Counted from the first letter of the stretch, positions 1-8,501 are shown. The stretch: DNA of 57,572 nt from Rhodocyclaceae bacterium (GCA_020445745.1 JAGRGB010000016.1:1-57572), one strand, 5' to 3'. Translations and numbers: made by a program. Notes: generated by a model not told the origin, from the sequence alone.

Positions 1-119
1 ACCGCACACACCGCCACCGTCAGCAGTTCCGAAAGCACATGTCGCGTCTGCTGCCCATTGCGCCAGTCCTCCAGCCCCTCGAACACCTCCACCATCGCCG
101 CCAATTTGCTCGTGTCCAT
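1..119 (-). CDS. ISAs1-family transposase, N-terminal fragment running off the window
   Basis: Reading leftwards from an ATG at 119, the frame opens MDTSKLAAMVEVFEG and continues with LEDWRNGQQTRHVLSELLT, open to the window edge. This matches the N-terminal DDE_Tnp_1-associated region of ISAs1/H-repeat transposases, which begins with a short helix and then a D-x-R-x6-H-x-L-x-(D/E)-(I/L)-L pattern. Only about 39 codons are visible, so it cannot be judged whether the element is intact; the DDE catalytic domain would lie outside. Just upstream of the ATG (about 122-140) is a small CTGCC/GGCAG inverted repeat that could belong to the element's end or leader. The family call is fairly safe; completeness is unknown. 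Confidence 0.7.
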   Translation of the reverse strand, partial: MDTSKLAAMVEVFEGLEDWRNGQQTRHVLSELLTVAVCA

Positions 120-330
120 TGCCTGCCCAAAAAGGCAGAAAACTACACAAAACAATCACCTGTGAACAGAGGGGTTGGTAAGTGTCTGAGCGTGAACGAT
201 TAATTCTTCAGGTCAACGACATATGCGTAGCTGCGGCCGCCCTGCGCGGGCAACGGCGATCTTCCGACGCCGGGAAAAACAATCCGAAGGGTAAATTCCG
301 GGAGGAATCATGAGTTTCCCACCGGCCTGT

Positions 331-550
331 TAAGGCAGTTCTCGCTGCGGATCAAGGCGCGATCATCGTGCGCGCCGACTCGCCCTTCGAGGATCTGCCG
401 GAGTTGGTCACGGCGCTGAAGGCTGACACCGGCCAAGGTCGTGCTCGGTGCCGACCGCTCGGTCGGCAGCCACGACTGGCTGAAGTCTGCACTGGTCGCG
501 TAGGAAGCCCGCGTCAATTGCCGCGACATGCGCAGATTATGGTGTCTGTT
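331..550 (+). pseudogene. Decayed TctC/Bug-type solute-binding protein fragment
   Basis: A plus-frame stretch around 350-430 reads AAIIVRADSPF-like sequence (QGAIIVRADSPFEDLPELV), then TALKADTG. After a one-base shift near 432 it continues as VVLGADRSVGSHDWLKSAL and, past an in-frame TAG near 505, as a fragment resembling VNPRDMR. This order (VRADSP...LxxLVxALKxDPG...GxSVGSxDHLxxALxA) is characteristic of the middle of TctC/Bug tripartite-tricarboxylate receptors, usually about 320 residues. Only about 70 codons remain, with a frameshift and a stop, and neither signal peptide nor C-terminus is present. It is a gene relic between the IS end and a toxin relic. The assignment is by pattern memory and is moderately uncertain. 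Confidence 0.35.
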
Positions 551-552
551 CG

Positions 553-771
553 TCACGGAGCTTGGTTCTCGGGCTTGAAACCCGCCACCCGTTCGAATTT
601 TCGCGGGTCTTTGGTGACCAGGTGAGCGGCCATTGCAAGTGCATGGGAGGCGATCATCGTATCGAGGGCGCCGATGGGTTCCCCGCGACACTCCAAACCG
701 GCGCGCAGATCACCATAGACCCAGGCCGCATGTTCGTCGAACGGGAGCACCTCGAGAGGAGTGAGAAATGA
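553..771 (-). pseudogene. VapC-like PIN-domain toxin, C-terminal remnant
   Basis: On the minus strand from about 771 to the stop at 553 the frame contains LEVLPFDEHAAWVYGDLRA, then RGEPIGALDTMIASHALAM and LVTKDPRKFERVAG. This is the C-terminal half of type II VapC toxins: the hydrophobic LPFD segment, the PIxxxDxxIAaHAl block with the third acidic residue of the PIN site, and the LVTxNxrxFxRvpGL ending. The N-terminal half with the first catalytic Asp is missing and no vapB antitoxin is adjacent. The open frame extends upstream but that part lies across the 854 gene and looks like shadow sequence. Probably non-functional. Confidence 0.55.
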
Positions 772-798
772 TGACAGCAATGTCATGCTATTGTCATC
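770..798. promoter_or_regulatory. Nested inverted repeats upstream of the Met-rich protein gene
   Basis: ATGACA at 771-776 pairs with TGTCAT at 781-786 (4-bp spacer), and GATGACA at 770-776 also pairs with TGTCATC at 792-798. The same half-site therefore occurs three times within 29 bp, about 55 bp upstream of the start codon at 854. This layout suits a dimeric regulator operator or two alternative hairpins. No convincing sigma-70 hexamer pair was recognised beside it. It could equally be a leftover of the decayed toxin locus on its left. Confidence 0.3.
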
Positions 799-853
799 TA
801 CACGTTGGCGCGCGAAGACTGAGCTGAATCTGATCATCGACAGGAGGACGAAC

Positions 854-1267
854 ATGAAAACCACCAAGGCGACCGTGATACTTCTGCGTGCGATGTTGGC
901 TGGTCCGGCGCTGGCGGACGACCGACACCACTCTCCGCGGATGTCGGGCGAGGCAATGCCGATCGAGCAGATGAAGCAAAATCTGCAATCGATGGAATCG
1001 CAGATCGATCGGATCGCCAATGCCAAGACCGATGCCGAGCGTCAGGCGGCCCTGGGCGAGCACATGGCCACGATGCGGGCACAAATGGAGATGATGTCGG
1101 GCAGTGGCATGATGGCCGCCTGTCCGATGGGCGACGCGGGCATGGCTGGCGACATGGGACGGCGCATGCATCAGATGGAGCAGCGCATGGACATGATGCA
1201 AATGATGATGCAGGGCATGATGGGCAAGCCTTCCGGCCGAATGCCCATGCAGCCCGGGTCGAACTGA
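854..1267 (+). CDS. Small Met-rich periplasmic protein, possibly metal-binding
   Basis: This 137-residue protein starts at ATG 854, preceded by an AGGAGG element at 842-847. The longer upstream frame has no such site. The N-terminus (MKTTKATVILLRAMLAGPALA) looks like a signal peptide with AxA-type cleavage near residue 21. The middle is helical and polar, and the C-terminal half is very rich in methionine (runs such as MDMMQMMMQGMMG) with several His residues and one Cys. Such Met/His clusters occur in periplasmic copper- or silver-handling proteins. It lies upstream of a c-type cytochrome gene in the same direction. The family is not recognised and the metal role is inference. Confidence 0.6.
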   Translation: MKTTKATVILLRAMLAGPALADDRHHSPRMSGEAMPIEQMKQNLQSMESQIDRIANAKTDAERQAALGEHMATMRAQMEMMSGSGMMAACPMGDAGMAGDMGRRMHQMEQRMDMMQMMMQGMMGKPSGRMPMQPGSN

Positions 1268-1402
1268 TGGCTTGGCGCGGTCGGGAATCACGGCCGGGCG
1301 GTCGACGATGAAGGCGTGGCTCGGCCAGTTGATGGTCGCGTTGCGCGGCTGGATGCGATCCAACGCAGAAGCGCACGCCCGTGCGACTCCGACAGCCTGC
1401 CG

Positions 1403-1437
1403 TTCGAGACCCCCCGCTGGGGCCGGCGGGGCTCGAA
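1403..1437. terminator. Strong GC hairpin between the Met-rich protein and cytochrome genes
   Basis: TTCGAG (1403-1408) plus CCCCGC (1412-1417) pairs with GCGGGG (1426-1431) plus CTCGAA (1432-1437). This gives a 12-bp stem with a 3-nt bulge and an 8-nt loop. No T-run follows, so it is not a canonical intrinsic terminator. It could be a processing or attenuation hairpin separating expression of the 854 gene from the cytochrome gene at 1508. Confidence 0.4.
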
Positions 1438-1507
1438 GAGTCCGTGGTGACCGCGCCGGGTCCGGCAAAGGCACTGGAAACCCAAGTTCGTGAAACGGAA
1501 GCATTCA

Positions 1508-1888
1508 ATGAAGACTCGGAATCTGCTCGTCGCGCTGGCAGCGGCATCCATCGCCACGGGTGCGGCCGCCCAGGGCATGGACATCCCTCGTCCCTCGCGC
1601 GGCCTGATGCCCAATCCGAACCTCGGCAAGCCCCTCTACGAGGGCAAATGTGCGGAGTGCCATGGCGCGATGCTGACCGGCAGCGACAAGGGGCCGCCGC
1701 TGCTCCATAAGGTCTACGAGCCTTCGCACCATTCCGACGCATCGTTCCAACTTGCCGTCAAGAACGGATCCCGGCAGCATCACTGGAAGTTCGGCGACAT
1801 GGCGCCGGTGCCAGGCCTCACGCCGGACGACGTGGCCCACATCACCGCCTACGTCCGGGGCCAGCAGCGTCGGGCAGGAGTACGTTGA
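1508..1888 (+). CDS. Periplasmic class I c-type cytochrome
   Basis: The 126-residue product begins at ATG 1508 with a signal peptide (MKTRNLLVALAAASIATGAAA, cleavage near residue 21). CAECH at residues 48-52 is the covalent haem site, and Met98 in FGDMAPVPGL fits the sixth ligand. The C-terminal helix LTPDDVAHITAYVRGQQ is typical of class I cytochromes. The longer in-frame start six codons upstream would place a charged stretch before the signal, so 1508 is preferred. It follows the Met-rich protein on the same strand and could serve as its electron-transfer partner; the donor and acceptor are unknown. Confidence 0.8.
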   Translation: MKTRNLLVALAAASIATGAAAQGMDIPRPSRGLMPNPNLGKPLYEGKCAECHGAMLTGSDKGPPLLHKVYEPSHHSDASFQLAVKNGSRQHHWKFGDMAPVPGLTPDDVAHITAYVRGQQRRAGVR

Positions 1889-2264
1889 CTGGCACGGGCT
1901 GAACGCCTGGTTCGGCCAGCGTAGCCGGGCGCTTTGCTCCGAATTGCGCTATTCGGGTGTGGAACACGCGACGGTCGCCGACGCCCAGGCCGGATGGCCT
2001 TGCTGCCCACGCAGACGCCTTGCACCAGGCTGACGATGCCGGCGCGGCCGAAGTCGGTGGGCTTGGCTTCGACATCGGACCAGCTTTGCGTGCCGAGGGT
2101 GGTCACCGTCCCGTTCCCAGCCCGTCTTCGGTCGCCTGCGAGACGACCCGATCGAGCAATTCGTCCGTCGACGAACCACCGAACCGATCCGCCGGCGCGG
2201 CGCGCAGCCCGCCACCCGCGAACAATCGTCGCCTGGGGGGATCAATCGATCTGCATCCGCGGAC
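1889..2264. other. Gap with no recognisable gene
   Basis: These 376 bases separate two convergent cytochrome genes. Short minus-strand frames contain protein-like pieces (for example GTQSWSDVEAKPTDFGRAG near 2030-2100, and LLDRVVSQATEDGLGTG in another frame near 2110-2160). Together they could be a frameshifted gene relic, but no family was recognised and no start or ribosome-binding site supports a live gene. Confidence 0.3.
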
Positions 2265-2546
2265 TCAAGGAAAGTGGTAATAGTCGTCGTTCAGGTATTT
2301 CAGGATGTCCTGGCTCTCGAGCAAGGAAAACTTCCTATGTGCCATGTGGCTACATCCGTCGAGTTGTACCCTGAGGGCGTCCAGCGACTTGATCGTGCGG
2401 TCCGGCCGGCTGTAGACGGCAGCGTCGTGGCAGCCCAGGCAGTTGGCGTTGTGGAGTCGTTTTCCGTTGACGGAGTCGCCGGGAAGCGCGCCGTGGGCAC
2501 TGGACAGGATCCCTGCCAACGCCAGGCCGACGAGACTGAATTTCAT
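2265..2546 (-). CDS. Small c-type cytochrome resembling the green-haem-protein family
   Basis: The 93-residue product starts at ATG 2546, preceded by GGAGG with an 8-nt spacing; an ATG three codons earlier lacks this spacing. It has an N-terminal signal peptide (about residues 1-20), haem motif CLGCH at residues 36-40, and the sequence VYSRPDRTIKSLDALRVQL followed by a C-terminal LKYLNDDYY block. This layout matches very short cytochromes c of the GHP type found in proteobacteria. It is convergent with the cytochrome at 1508. A periplasmic electron-carrier role is likely; the partner is unknown. Confidence 0.75.
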   Translation of the reverse strand: MKFSLVGLALAGILSSAHGALPGDSVNGKRLHNANCLGCHDAAVYSRPDRTIKSLDALRVQLDGCSHMAHRKFSLLESQDILKYLNDDYYHFP

Positions 2547-2941
2547 GGCAGCCACCTCCCGAAGTGTGGATGGGAATGTGCCGGACTCTCCGGTTCACCC
2601 AAGTTACGCCGGCACCAGCCCACGTAGCAAGTCACGTCGCTCGGGCGGCAGCCGATGCCACCGGGCCGTCCGGTCGAACCGGTGATCTCGAACCGGTCGC
2701 ATGCGCTTGGCGACCATTCGCATCAGTCGGCAATCGTTGTCCGATCCGATCCGATCCGACGCTGGCGCGCGAGTCCGCGCTTTCCGCGGGCCGACTCCAT
2801 CACGCGCGGGCGGGCGGTGCGCTCGGCGCCGGGGATGCGGTTGATGCGCCAGAATGCGCGAAGCACGGCCCGGTCATTGCTCCCGACACGGGCGTGCAGC
2901 CGGAGCGCGGCAGCGCACGCCCGGCCACCGACGCCGCGGGC
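2547..2941. other. Intergenic region, nothing recognised
   Basis: These 395 bases lie between two minus-strand genes. They should contain the promoter of the small cytochrome at their left end and the 3' region of the gene ending at 2942. Open frames here lack ribosome-binding sites and family signatures. Confidence 0.4.
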
Positions 2942-3712
2942 CTATTCGAGCCCTTCGAGCGTGATCTCGTAGACCCGTCGCGCATCGTCGTAGGAAACGC
3001 GATACGAAGATGGATATGCGCCGGCCCGCGAATAGGCCTCCGGTCGCGACACCGGCGCCGCGAACTGCGACCTGGACCGCAGGAAGGCGAGCGAGACCAT
3101 CGGCTCGACGAAGGTCAGTTCCTTGTTGTAATAGCCGTAGATGAAGGTCGCGTCGAACGGCTGCTGCTGGAACTCCGGCGCGCTCGGATTGACGGCGTGC
3201 GCCCCCATCTTCGGCACCGCCGTGCCGGGCGGCATGACATAGCCGGCGGGCATCAACCGTGCGGGCGGCTGCTGGTCGGGGGAGCCGGAATCTTCCGGGC
3301 CCGCAAACACGACCTGCCCGACCGCGTCGCGACTGACGACATAGAAGTGGAAGTCGAAATGCGGCACGTCATAGACCTGAGAAGGCGGATGGCCGACTGA
3401 CTCCCAATCGACGCCCACATGGTCGATCACCGTTCTTGGGCCGCCCTCCGGCATCGACAGATGGTAGGAAAACATCGGATCGCCGCCTGGCGCGGCGGCC
3501 GGCAAGCCTTCGAGTACATCGGCCGTCAGCACCACGCCGATCGCGCTGACCTCGCCACCTTGGCCGGTGCGAACGAAAGTGTATGCCTCGCCATGGCCGA
3601 TCGCCACGGCCTGACCGGTATGAATTACCGAATCTGCCTGGCCCCAGGCCGTACCCACCGCCACCACCGTCGACATCGAAGCGGCCGACAAGCAAGTGCG
3701 CAGATGACCCAT
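2942..3712 (-). CDS. Secreted DUF5602/TTHB210-like domain protein
   Basis: The 256-residue protein starts at ATG 3712 behind an AAAGGGGG element, with an N-terminal signal peptide (about residues 1-25, ending TAWGQA). Its centre contains YDVPHFDFHFYVVSRD, a His/Asp-rich signature of the TTHB210-like/DUF5602 family. It is followed by a Pro-rich segment ending MGAHAVNPSAPEF and by FDATFIYGYYNKELTFVEPM. These small secreted proteins have no established catalytic role; the clustered His and Asp residues could bind metal. It stands alone on the minus strand upstream of the small cytochrome. The family call rests on the DVPHFDFHFY block. Confidence 0.65.
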   Translation of the reverse strand: MGHLRTCLSAASMSTVVAVGTAWGQADSVIHTGQAVAIGHGEAYTFVRTGQGGEVSAIGVVLTADVLEGLPAAAPGGDPMFSYHLSMPEGGPRTVIDHVGVDWESVGHPPSQVYDVPHFDFHFYVVSRDAVGQVVFAGPEDSGSPDQQPPARLMPAGYVMPPGTAVPKMGAHAVNPSAPEFQQQPFDATFIYGYYNKELTFVEPMVSLAFLRSRSQFAAPVSRPEAYSRAGAYPSSYRVSYDDARRVYEITLEGLE

Positions 3713-3927
3713 GATGTCTGCCCCCTTTCCCGATTCAATTGATCGAAACCCGAGCTGGCCGGCAGGATCGCGGGCGCCCCGTTCATCAATCTAGGTGACC
3801 GCCGAGGCGACTTCAATGCTCTGTTCGATCCCAGGCACGGCTGCCGATCCGCGAGCTGTTGCCTTTCCGGCGACAATGTCCCGACGCGCCCGACTCGCGA
3901 GCCCGGCCGCCGACGCCGCCGTCGACA

Positions 3928-4782
3928 TTACGGCATGGCGCGGACGGCGCCCATGGCCTCCCCCAGGCGAACGGCGCCGCCGGGCTGCCACCGCGGGTTG
4001 AACTCGAAGCGCCCCCGCTCAAACAGCATCACCACCGTCGAGCCGAGCAGGAAGCGGCCCATCTCCTCGCCCTTCGCCAGCACGACTTCGTCCGGCTGAT
4101 ACTGCCACGTGGTGATCTCCGGAAGCCGCGGCGGGTTGACGACGCCGTGCCAGACCGTCTGCATGCTGCCGACGATGGTCGCGCCGACCAGCGCCAGCAC
4201 GAAGGGCCCATCGTCGGTGTCGAACACGCACACCACCCGCTCGTTGCGTGCGAACAGCCCCGGCACGCCGCGTGCCGTGGCCGGATTGACCGAGTACAGC
4301 GCACCGGGCACCCAGGTCATCTGGCGCAGGACACCGTCGCAGGGCATGTGGATGCGGTGATAGTCACGCGGGGAAAGATAGAGGGTCGCGAACAGGCCGT
4401 CGGCGAAAGTCGCCGCCAGCTGGCTGTCGCCGCCAAGCAGCGCCGCCGCCGAATAGCGATGGCCCTTGGCCTGGAAGATCTGCCCGCCCTCGATCGCCCC
4501 GAACTGGCTGATCGACCCGTCCACCGGGCACAGCAGCGCCGTGTCGGCCGGGGGCCGGGCATCGTCGCGCAGGGCGCGCGTGAAGAAGTCGTTGAAGCTC
4601 GAATAGGCCGCCGGATCCGGGTTTGCCGCCTCGCTCATGTCCACTTGATAACGCCGGATGAACCAGCGGATGGCCCGGGTGCTGGCCTTGCCGGCACGGG
4701 CCCGCGCCAGGGCCCCCATCAAGCGTGTCAATGCCTTCTTGGGCAGCAGGTGTTGCAGCAGAACGAACAGCGTGTCGGACAC
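3928..4782 (-). CDS. psd: Phosphatidylserine decarboxylase proenzyme
   Basis: This 284-residue enzyme decarboxylates phosphatidylserine to phosphatidylethanolamine at the inner membrane, using a pyruvoyl group formed by self-cleavage. The LGST processing site is present, with cleavage between Gly247 and Ser248. Other family blocks include SFNDFFTRALR near residue 62, CPVDGSISQ, the SPRDYHRIHMPCDG segment with its catalytic His, and FARNERVVCVFDTDDG. Length fits the E. coli-type Psd. It is a single gene on the minus strand with no obvious operon partner; a housekeeping gene next to accessory DNA. Confidence 0.95.
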   Translation of the reverse strand: MSDTLFVLLQHLLPKKALTRLMGALARARAGKASTRAIRWFIRRYQVDMSEAANPDPAAYSSFNDFFTRALRDDARPPADTALLCPVDGSISQFGAIEGGQIFQAKGHRYSAAALLGGDSQLAATFADGLFATLYLSPRDYHRIHMPCDGVLRQMTWVPGALYSVNPATARGVPGLFARNERVVCVFDTDDGPFVLALVGATIVGSMQTVWHGVVNPPRLPEITTWQYQPDEVVLAKGEEMGRFLLGSTVVMLFERGRFEFNPRWQPGGAVRLGEAMGAVRAMP

Positions 4783-5159
4783 GGGCAGGGGCCTCGCTCG
4801 GAATCGGCCCCCGACTATAGAGAATTCGCCTCGATCAGGGCCAGTTCATTCGCGATCCTGGCGGATCGCGATGCCCGCTGCCGCGAGCGCCGTGGGGCCC
4901 TCGACCGCCGACAGCATGTTCGTGGGTGCGCGCATCACGCGGTCGGAGCGCCGCAGCGCCTCGTGCCGGATCCTGCACGATCCGCTACGAACGGCCCGGT
5001 ACGGCCGGCACGAGGAGCGGCGACCCGGCCGGGAAAACCTCGAACGATGATCGCCGCGGCGACGGGCTGGCACGGACCAGCCGGTGCCGTTGTGCGCGGG
5101 CGGGGCGGCCATGTTGCGCGGCACGATCTCCGGTGGCGGATGCGGTTGGCGCCTGGCCC
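4783..5159. other. Intergenic region, nothing recognised
   Basis: These 377 bases lie between the 3' end of the patatin gene and the start of psd, both on the minus strand. The psd promoter is expected near 4800-4850, where base composition dips (ACTATAGAGAATTC on the plus strand). No conserved frame or repeat was seen. Confidence 0.4.
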
Positions 5160-6326
5160 TCAAAGCCGGCCGCCGCCGAAGTGGGCGGCCTTGACCAGCT
5201 TGCGGCCGGCCAGGCGGCCTAGGCGGTCGAGTTCGGGCATGTTCTTCGGCTCGTCCATCGCTTCCAGCGCCTTCAGCGCCTTGCGGCTGAACTTCTCGCC
5301 GAGGGCCGCCGCGCACCAGTCCTTCTCGAGCAGCACGTTGTAGCGCAGGTAGCTGCACAGGGGCTGGCCGCCGAGGGGCGGGCCGCACTTCTTCATCGCC
5401 CGGTCGATGTCGCGGGCGGTGGGGCTGTCGGACAGCCACTGCATGATGGCCTCGACCTGGTCGGCGCAGTCCTCCATCAGCGCCTTCAGCGACAGCACCG
5501 CGTGCAGGGCGGCCCGGCTCTCGACGATGTTGGCGTGGCCGACCTCAGGGTCGGCCTTGCCGGTGCCGACCGACACCACCTGCAGCCGGTCGGCGCCAGC
5601 CTGCCAGCCGAAACCGTAGCCGGCCATCGTCGCGGTCATCAGGGCCTGCAGCGCGGGGTTGTTGGCGGGGCTGACGCCGCCGTCGACGAAGTCACCCCTG
5701 ACCGCCTTGAGGCCCTCTGCGGCGCGGCCGATCTTGATCGATTCCGGGTCGAAGAAATAGGGCGCCGCGGTGCTGGCGCGGACCACCTGCCACAGTGGAT
5801 ATTCGCCGTTCGGGATCGTCGTCGCGTTCTTGCCGGCCCGGAAGTACGGTGCCTTGGGGTTATTGGTCAGCGTCCACGCGCTACCGGTGTCGAGCCGCTT
5901 GGTCATCACCAGCAGCCCGGTGCGGATCTCCGCGCTGTCCAGCGTGCGCTCGCCGAGCACGCCGATCAGTGCCTTGGCGACCTCCTTGGCGTCGTACTTG
6001 GCGCGCAGCGCGCCCCAGCGCAGCAGGCTGCGCTTGAAGACGAGATTGCCGAGGGCCTGGTAATGGCCGTACACCTCGTCCACGGTCATGCCGAGGGACA
6101 GCGCCGCGGCGATGATCGCGCCGGTCGAGGTGCCGGCGATCAGATCGAAGTGGTCGCACAGGCGGAAATCCGGGTCGTCGCCATGCTGCTTGCGCAGCAC
6201 GGTCTCGATCTCGCGCAGGATGCCGAGGGTCAGCACGCCGCGCAGGCCGCCCCCGTCCAGCGCGAGGATGCGCTTCGGCGTGAGTTCGGGATCGAGGTGC
6301 TGCTCGAGATTGCGATAGGCCGCCAT
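5160..6326 (-). CDS. Patatin-like phospholipase
   Basis: The 388-residue protein starts at ATG 6326, which has GGAGG 7 nt upstream; an extension to 6446 has no support. It carries the complete patatin signature. The oxyanion loop is DGGGLRG (residues 24-30), the nucleophile elbow is GTSTG with Ser67, and the dyad Asp is Asp215 in DGG. No signal peptide or membrane segment is visible, so it is probably cytosolic and acts on membrane lipids if activated. It is divergent from an SGNH hydrolase across 252 bp. CapV-type CBASS effectors share this architecture, but no cyclic-nucleotide synthase gene is in the window, so that role is not supported here. Confidence 0.88.
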   Translation of the reverse strand: MAAYRNLEQHLDPELTPKRILALDGGGLRGVLTLGILREIETVLRKQHGDDPDFRLCDHFDLIAGTSTGAIIAAALSLGMTVDEVYGHYQALGNLVFKRSLLRWGALRAKYDAKEVAKALIGVLGERTLDSAEIRTGLLVMTKRLDTGSAWTLTNNPKAPYFRAGKNATTIPNGEYPLWQVVRASTAAPYFFDPESIKIGRAAEGLKAVRGDFVDGGVSPANNPALQALMTATMAGYGFGWQAGADRLQVVSVGTGKADPEVGHANIVESRAALHAVLSLKALMEDCADQVEAIMQWLSDSPTARDIDRAMKKCGPPLGGQPLCSYLRYNVLLEKDWCAAALGEKFSRKALKALEAMDEPKNMPELDRLGRLAGRKLVKAAHFGGGRL

Positions 6327-6578
6327 GTCATGTCCTCCCGGTGATCGTGGTGGGCCGGCACGGACACCGGCAAGTGACGCAATGTGCAGCTTGCCGCGCG
6401 CGTCCCGGCAACGGTCCGGCACATCTGCCGCCCCCCGGCTCGTCACGATACGCTAAGGTTGTCATGAGAACGGCCTATTCACGTTTAGCCCATCCGGGAA
6501 CAATATCCAAGGCTGCGGGACGGTCGCCGGCCGGTCGACAGGTCACCAGCGCATCGCAACGTCGCCAGGGAGCGAGCC

Positions 6579-7397
6579 ATGAGCACTTCGCGCATCTATC
6601 TGCCCAACGACATCTGGGAACCGACCGAATTCCCGGCGCTGCTGGCGATCGGCGATTCGTGGTTCTGGTACCCGCGCAACAACCTGTTGCAGGCGCTGGT
6701 CGAACACGAGCGGCTGAAGGATCCCTACCGCTTCGTGCAGATGCTCGGCTACAACGGCGCGCGGCTCGAGCAGTACGTGTTCGGCCGTTACGCGCGACAG
6801 CTCGACAAGTACCTGTCGGCGGGCTTCCGCAGCAGCTTTTCGGCGATCCTGGTGAGCGGCGCAGGCAACGACGCGGTCAAGTACGAGCTGGCCCTGAAGC
6901 GTTCCTGCGGCGGCATCGATCGCGCCGACCAATGCTTCGACGACGATGCGCTGCCGGTCTTCCTGGGCAGGATCTCGGCCGCGCTGGGTGCCCTGGTGCA
7001 GCGCATCGAAGATGCCTACGGTGCTGCCAGCCGCCCGGACATCTTCATCCATTCCTACGACTATCCGATCCCCGACGGCCGCGGTTTCAAGATCGCCGAC
7101 CTCAAGGTGACCGGTCCCTGGCTCGAGCCGGCGATGAAAACCCGCAGGGTCGACCAGGCGATGGCGCTTCGCCGGGAAGTCTGCCGCATGCTGATCGACC
7201 GCCTGCAGGCGACCTACGCGGAGTTCGCGAGCCGCCATCAGCGGGTCTATATGGTGCGCTCGACGAACTGCCTGAATTCGCCGGAATACAAGAAGGACTG
7301 GGACAACGAGCTGCACCCCAGCGCCTCGGGCTTCCGGCAGATCGTGGACCGTTGCTGGATCCCGTTGCTGGCGCAGCACGGTTACGCCAGGACGTGA
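6579..7397 (+). CDS. SGNH/GDSL-type hydrolase
   Basis: This 272-residue protein has the four SGNH blocks in order. Block I is IGDSW with Ser27, block II is the Gly in GYNG, block III is SGAGND with Asn97, and block V is DNELH with Asp242 and His246. The start at 6579 follows a GGGAGC element. No signal peptide is evident, suggesting cytosolic action on an ester substrate such as a lipid or acetylated sugar. It is divergent from the patatin gene and convergent with the TIR/SLOG pair. The substrate cannot be predicted. Confidence 0.75.
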   Translation: MSTSRIYLPNDIWEPTEFPALLAIGDSWFWYPRNNLLQALVEHERLKDPYRFVQMLGYNGARLEQYVFGRYARQLDKYLSAGFRSSFSAILVSGAGNDAVKYELALKRSCGGIDRADQCFDDDALPVFLGRISAALGALVQRIEDAYGAASRPDIFIHSYDYPIPDGRGFKIADLKVTGPWLEPAMKTRRVDQAMALRREVCRMLIDRLQATYAEFASRHQRVYMVRSTNCLNSPEYKKDWDNELHPSASGFRQIVDRCWIPLLAQHGYART

Positions 7398-7451
7398 CGC
7401 TCGCCGGGACCGGCACGGCGCATTCGAACGCTCGCCTTCGCGCCAGGCGCC

Positions 7452-8501
7452 TCAGCCCGGCAACTCGTGCATGCCGAAGCCCCTGTGCAGGCCCGTCAGC
7501 ACCAGTTGCGTCGCCCGCCGCATGTCGGTGGTGCGCATCAGCTCGCGCGTTTCATCGTCACTGAGGCCGGTCCGCAAGGCCTTCGCCGGCTGCCTGCGGG
7601 CGCCGGCCAGGCCCTTGGCAAGGTCCTTCAGGGCTGCCTTGGTATCGCGCACCCCCGGCGGCAGGCCGATGGCCTTGGCTGCGTCGGCGAGGGTCGCCAG
7701 CGCCGGCGTGTGCTCGTGCTGCCAGGCTTCGGTGAGTTCGGGTGGCGGGGCCTTGCCCGATCCGTCGATGGCGCGGGCGATGACCTCCGCCGCGCCGCCG
7801 AAGCCACCCAGCACGTAGAGGGGCGCTCTTGCGTCGAGGGTCAGCAGCGCCTCCTCGAAGATTCCGGGAACGAAGCCCGAATATTGCTGCACCTTGCCGC
7901 CGAGCAGGATGCGCGCCGCCAGTGGCGGCACCCGTTCCGGCCGCGAGCGATGCGGAATCGCGATCTCGGTGCCCACCGTGGCGATGCGCCGCATCGCACT
8001 CAGCGCGATCGCGGCGTTGCGCAGGCGTCGCCGGTGGCCGTCGCTGCCCGGCGCCGCCACGGTTCCGTCATCCGGCGAACGATCGGCTTCGGCGATGCCG
8101 GCCTGGGCCTGGTCGATGCGCACGATCCGGCAGCAGTTGATCCACTGGGCCTCGATCTGCGGCGTGATCGACAGATAGGCCGGCCAGGCGCTGTGATTGT
8201 AGAGGCGCCCGATGCGCGGCTCTTCGTCGGCATCGAGGTCCTGGGCCAGCTGGCGCTCCTGCTGCTCGGCACTGACCAGGCGCAAGAGGTCGTAGGTGAA
8301 GTTGTCCTCGGCTTCCTGCCAATGCCCGCCGTAGGCCAGGTTGGCGCCCTGGCGCAGCAATTCGCGGGCAAGGCGCAGCAGCATCTCGCGCAGATGCTCG
8401 AGCCCCAGCCCGCGAGCCAGCAGATTGTCGCGCTGGTACGAGATCGACAGCCCGATCAGCAGCGAGGTCGACGCCCCAGCGCTGTACTTGAAGGTGCTCA
8501 T
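7452..8501 (-). CDS. SLOG-domain protein coupled to a TIR gene
   Basis: The 349-residue product starts at ATG 8501, forming an ATGA overlap with the stop of the upstream TIR gene. The N-terminal part (residues about 12-130) reads LLIGLSISYQRDN, LREMLLRLARELLRQG and LAYGGHWQEAEDNFT. This fits a Rossmann-like SLOG/LSDAT domain with a nucleotide-binding Gly-rich loop after the second strand. A second strand-loop segment, PLYVLGGFGGAAEVIARAI, lies near residue 235. SLOG domains are predicted or shown to bind nucleotide-derived signals such as ADP-ribose products, which fits a TIR NADase partner. The call is by pattern; exact SLOG subfamily is uncertain. Confidence 0.6.
   Translation of the reverse strand: MSTFKYSAGASTSLLIGLSISYQRDNLLARGLGLEHLREMLLRLARELLRQGANLAYGGHWQEAEDNFTYDLLRLVSAEQQERQLAQDLDADEEPRIGRLYNHSAWPAYLSITPQIEAQWINCCRIVRIDQAQAGIAEADRSPDDGTVAAPGSDGHRRRLRNAAIALSAMRRIATVGTEIAIPHRSRPERVPPLAARILLGGKVQQYSGFVPGIFEEALLTLDARAPLYVLGGFGGAAEVIARAIDGSGKAPPPELTEAWQHEHTPALATLADAAKAIGLPPGVRDTKAALKDLAKGLAGARRQPAKALRTGLSDDETRELMRTTDMRRATQLVLTGLHRGFGMHELPG

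Noticed and set aside
5160-6326. Identity of the patatin as a CBASS CapV effector
   Set aside because: No cyclic-nucleotide synthase or ubiquitin-like accessory gene is present in the window.
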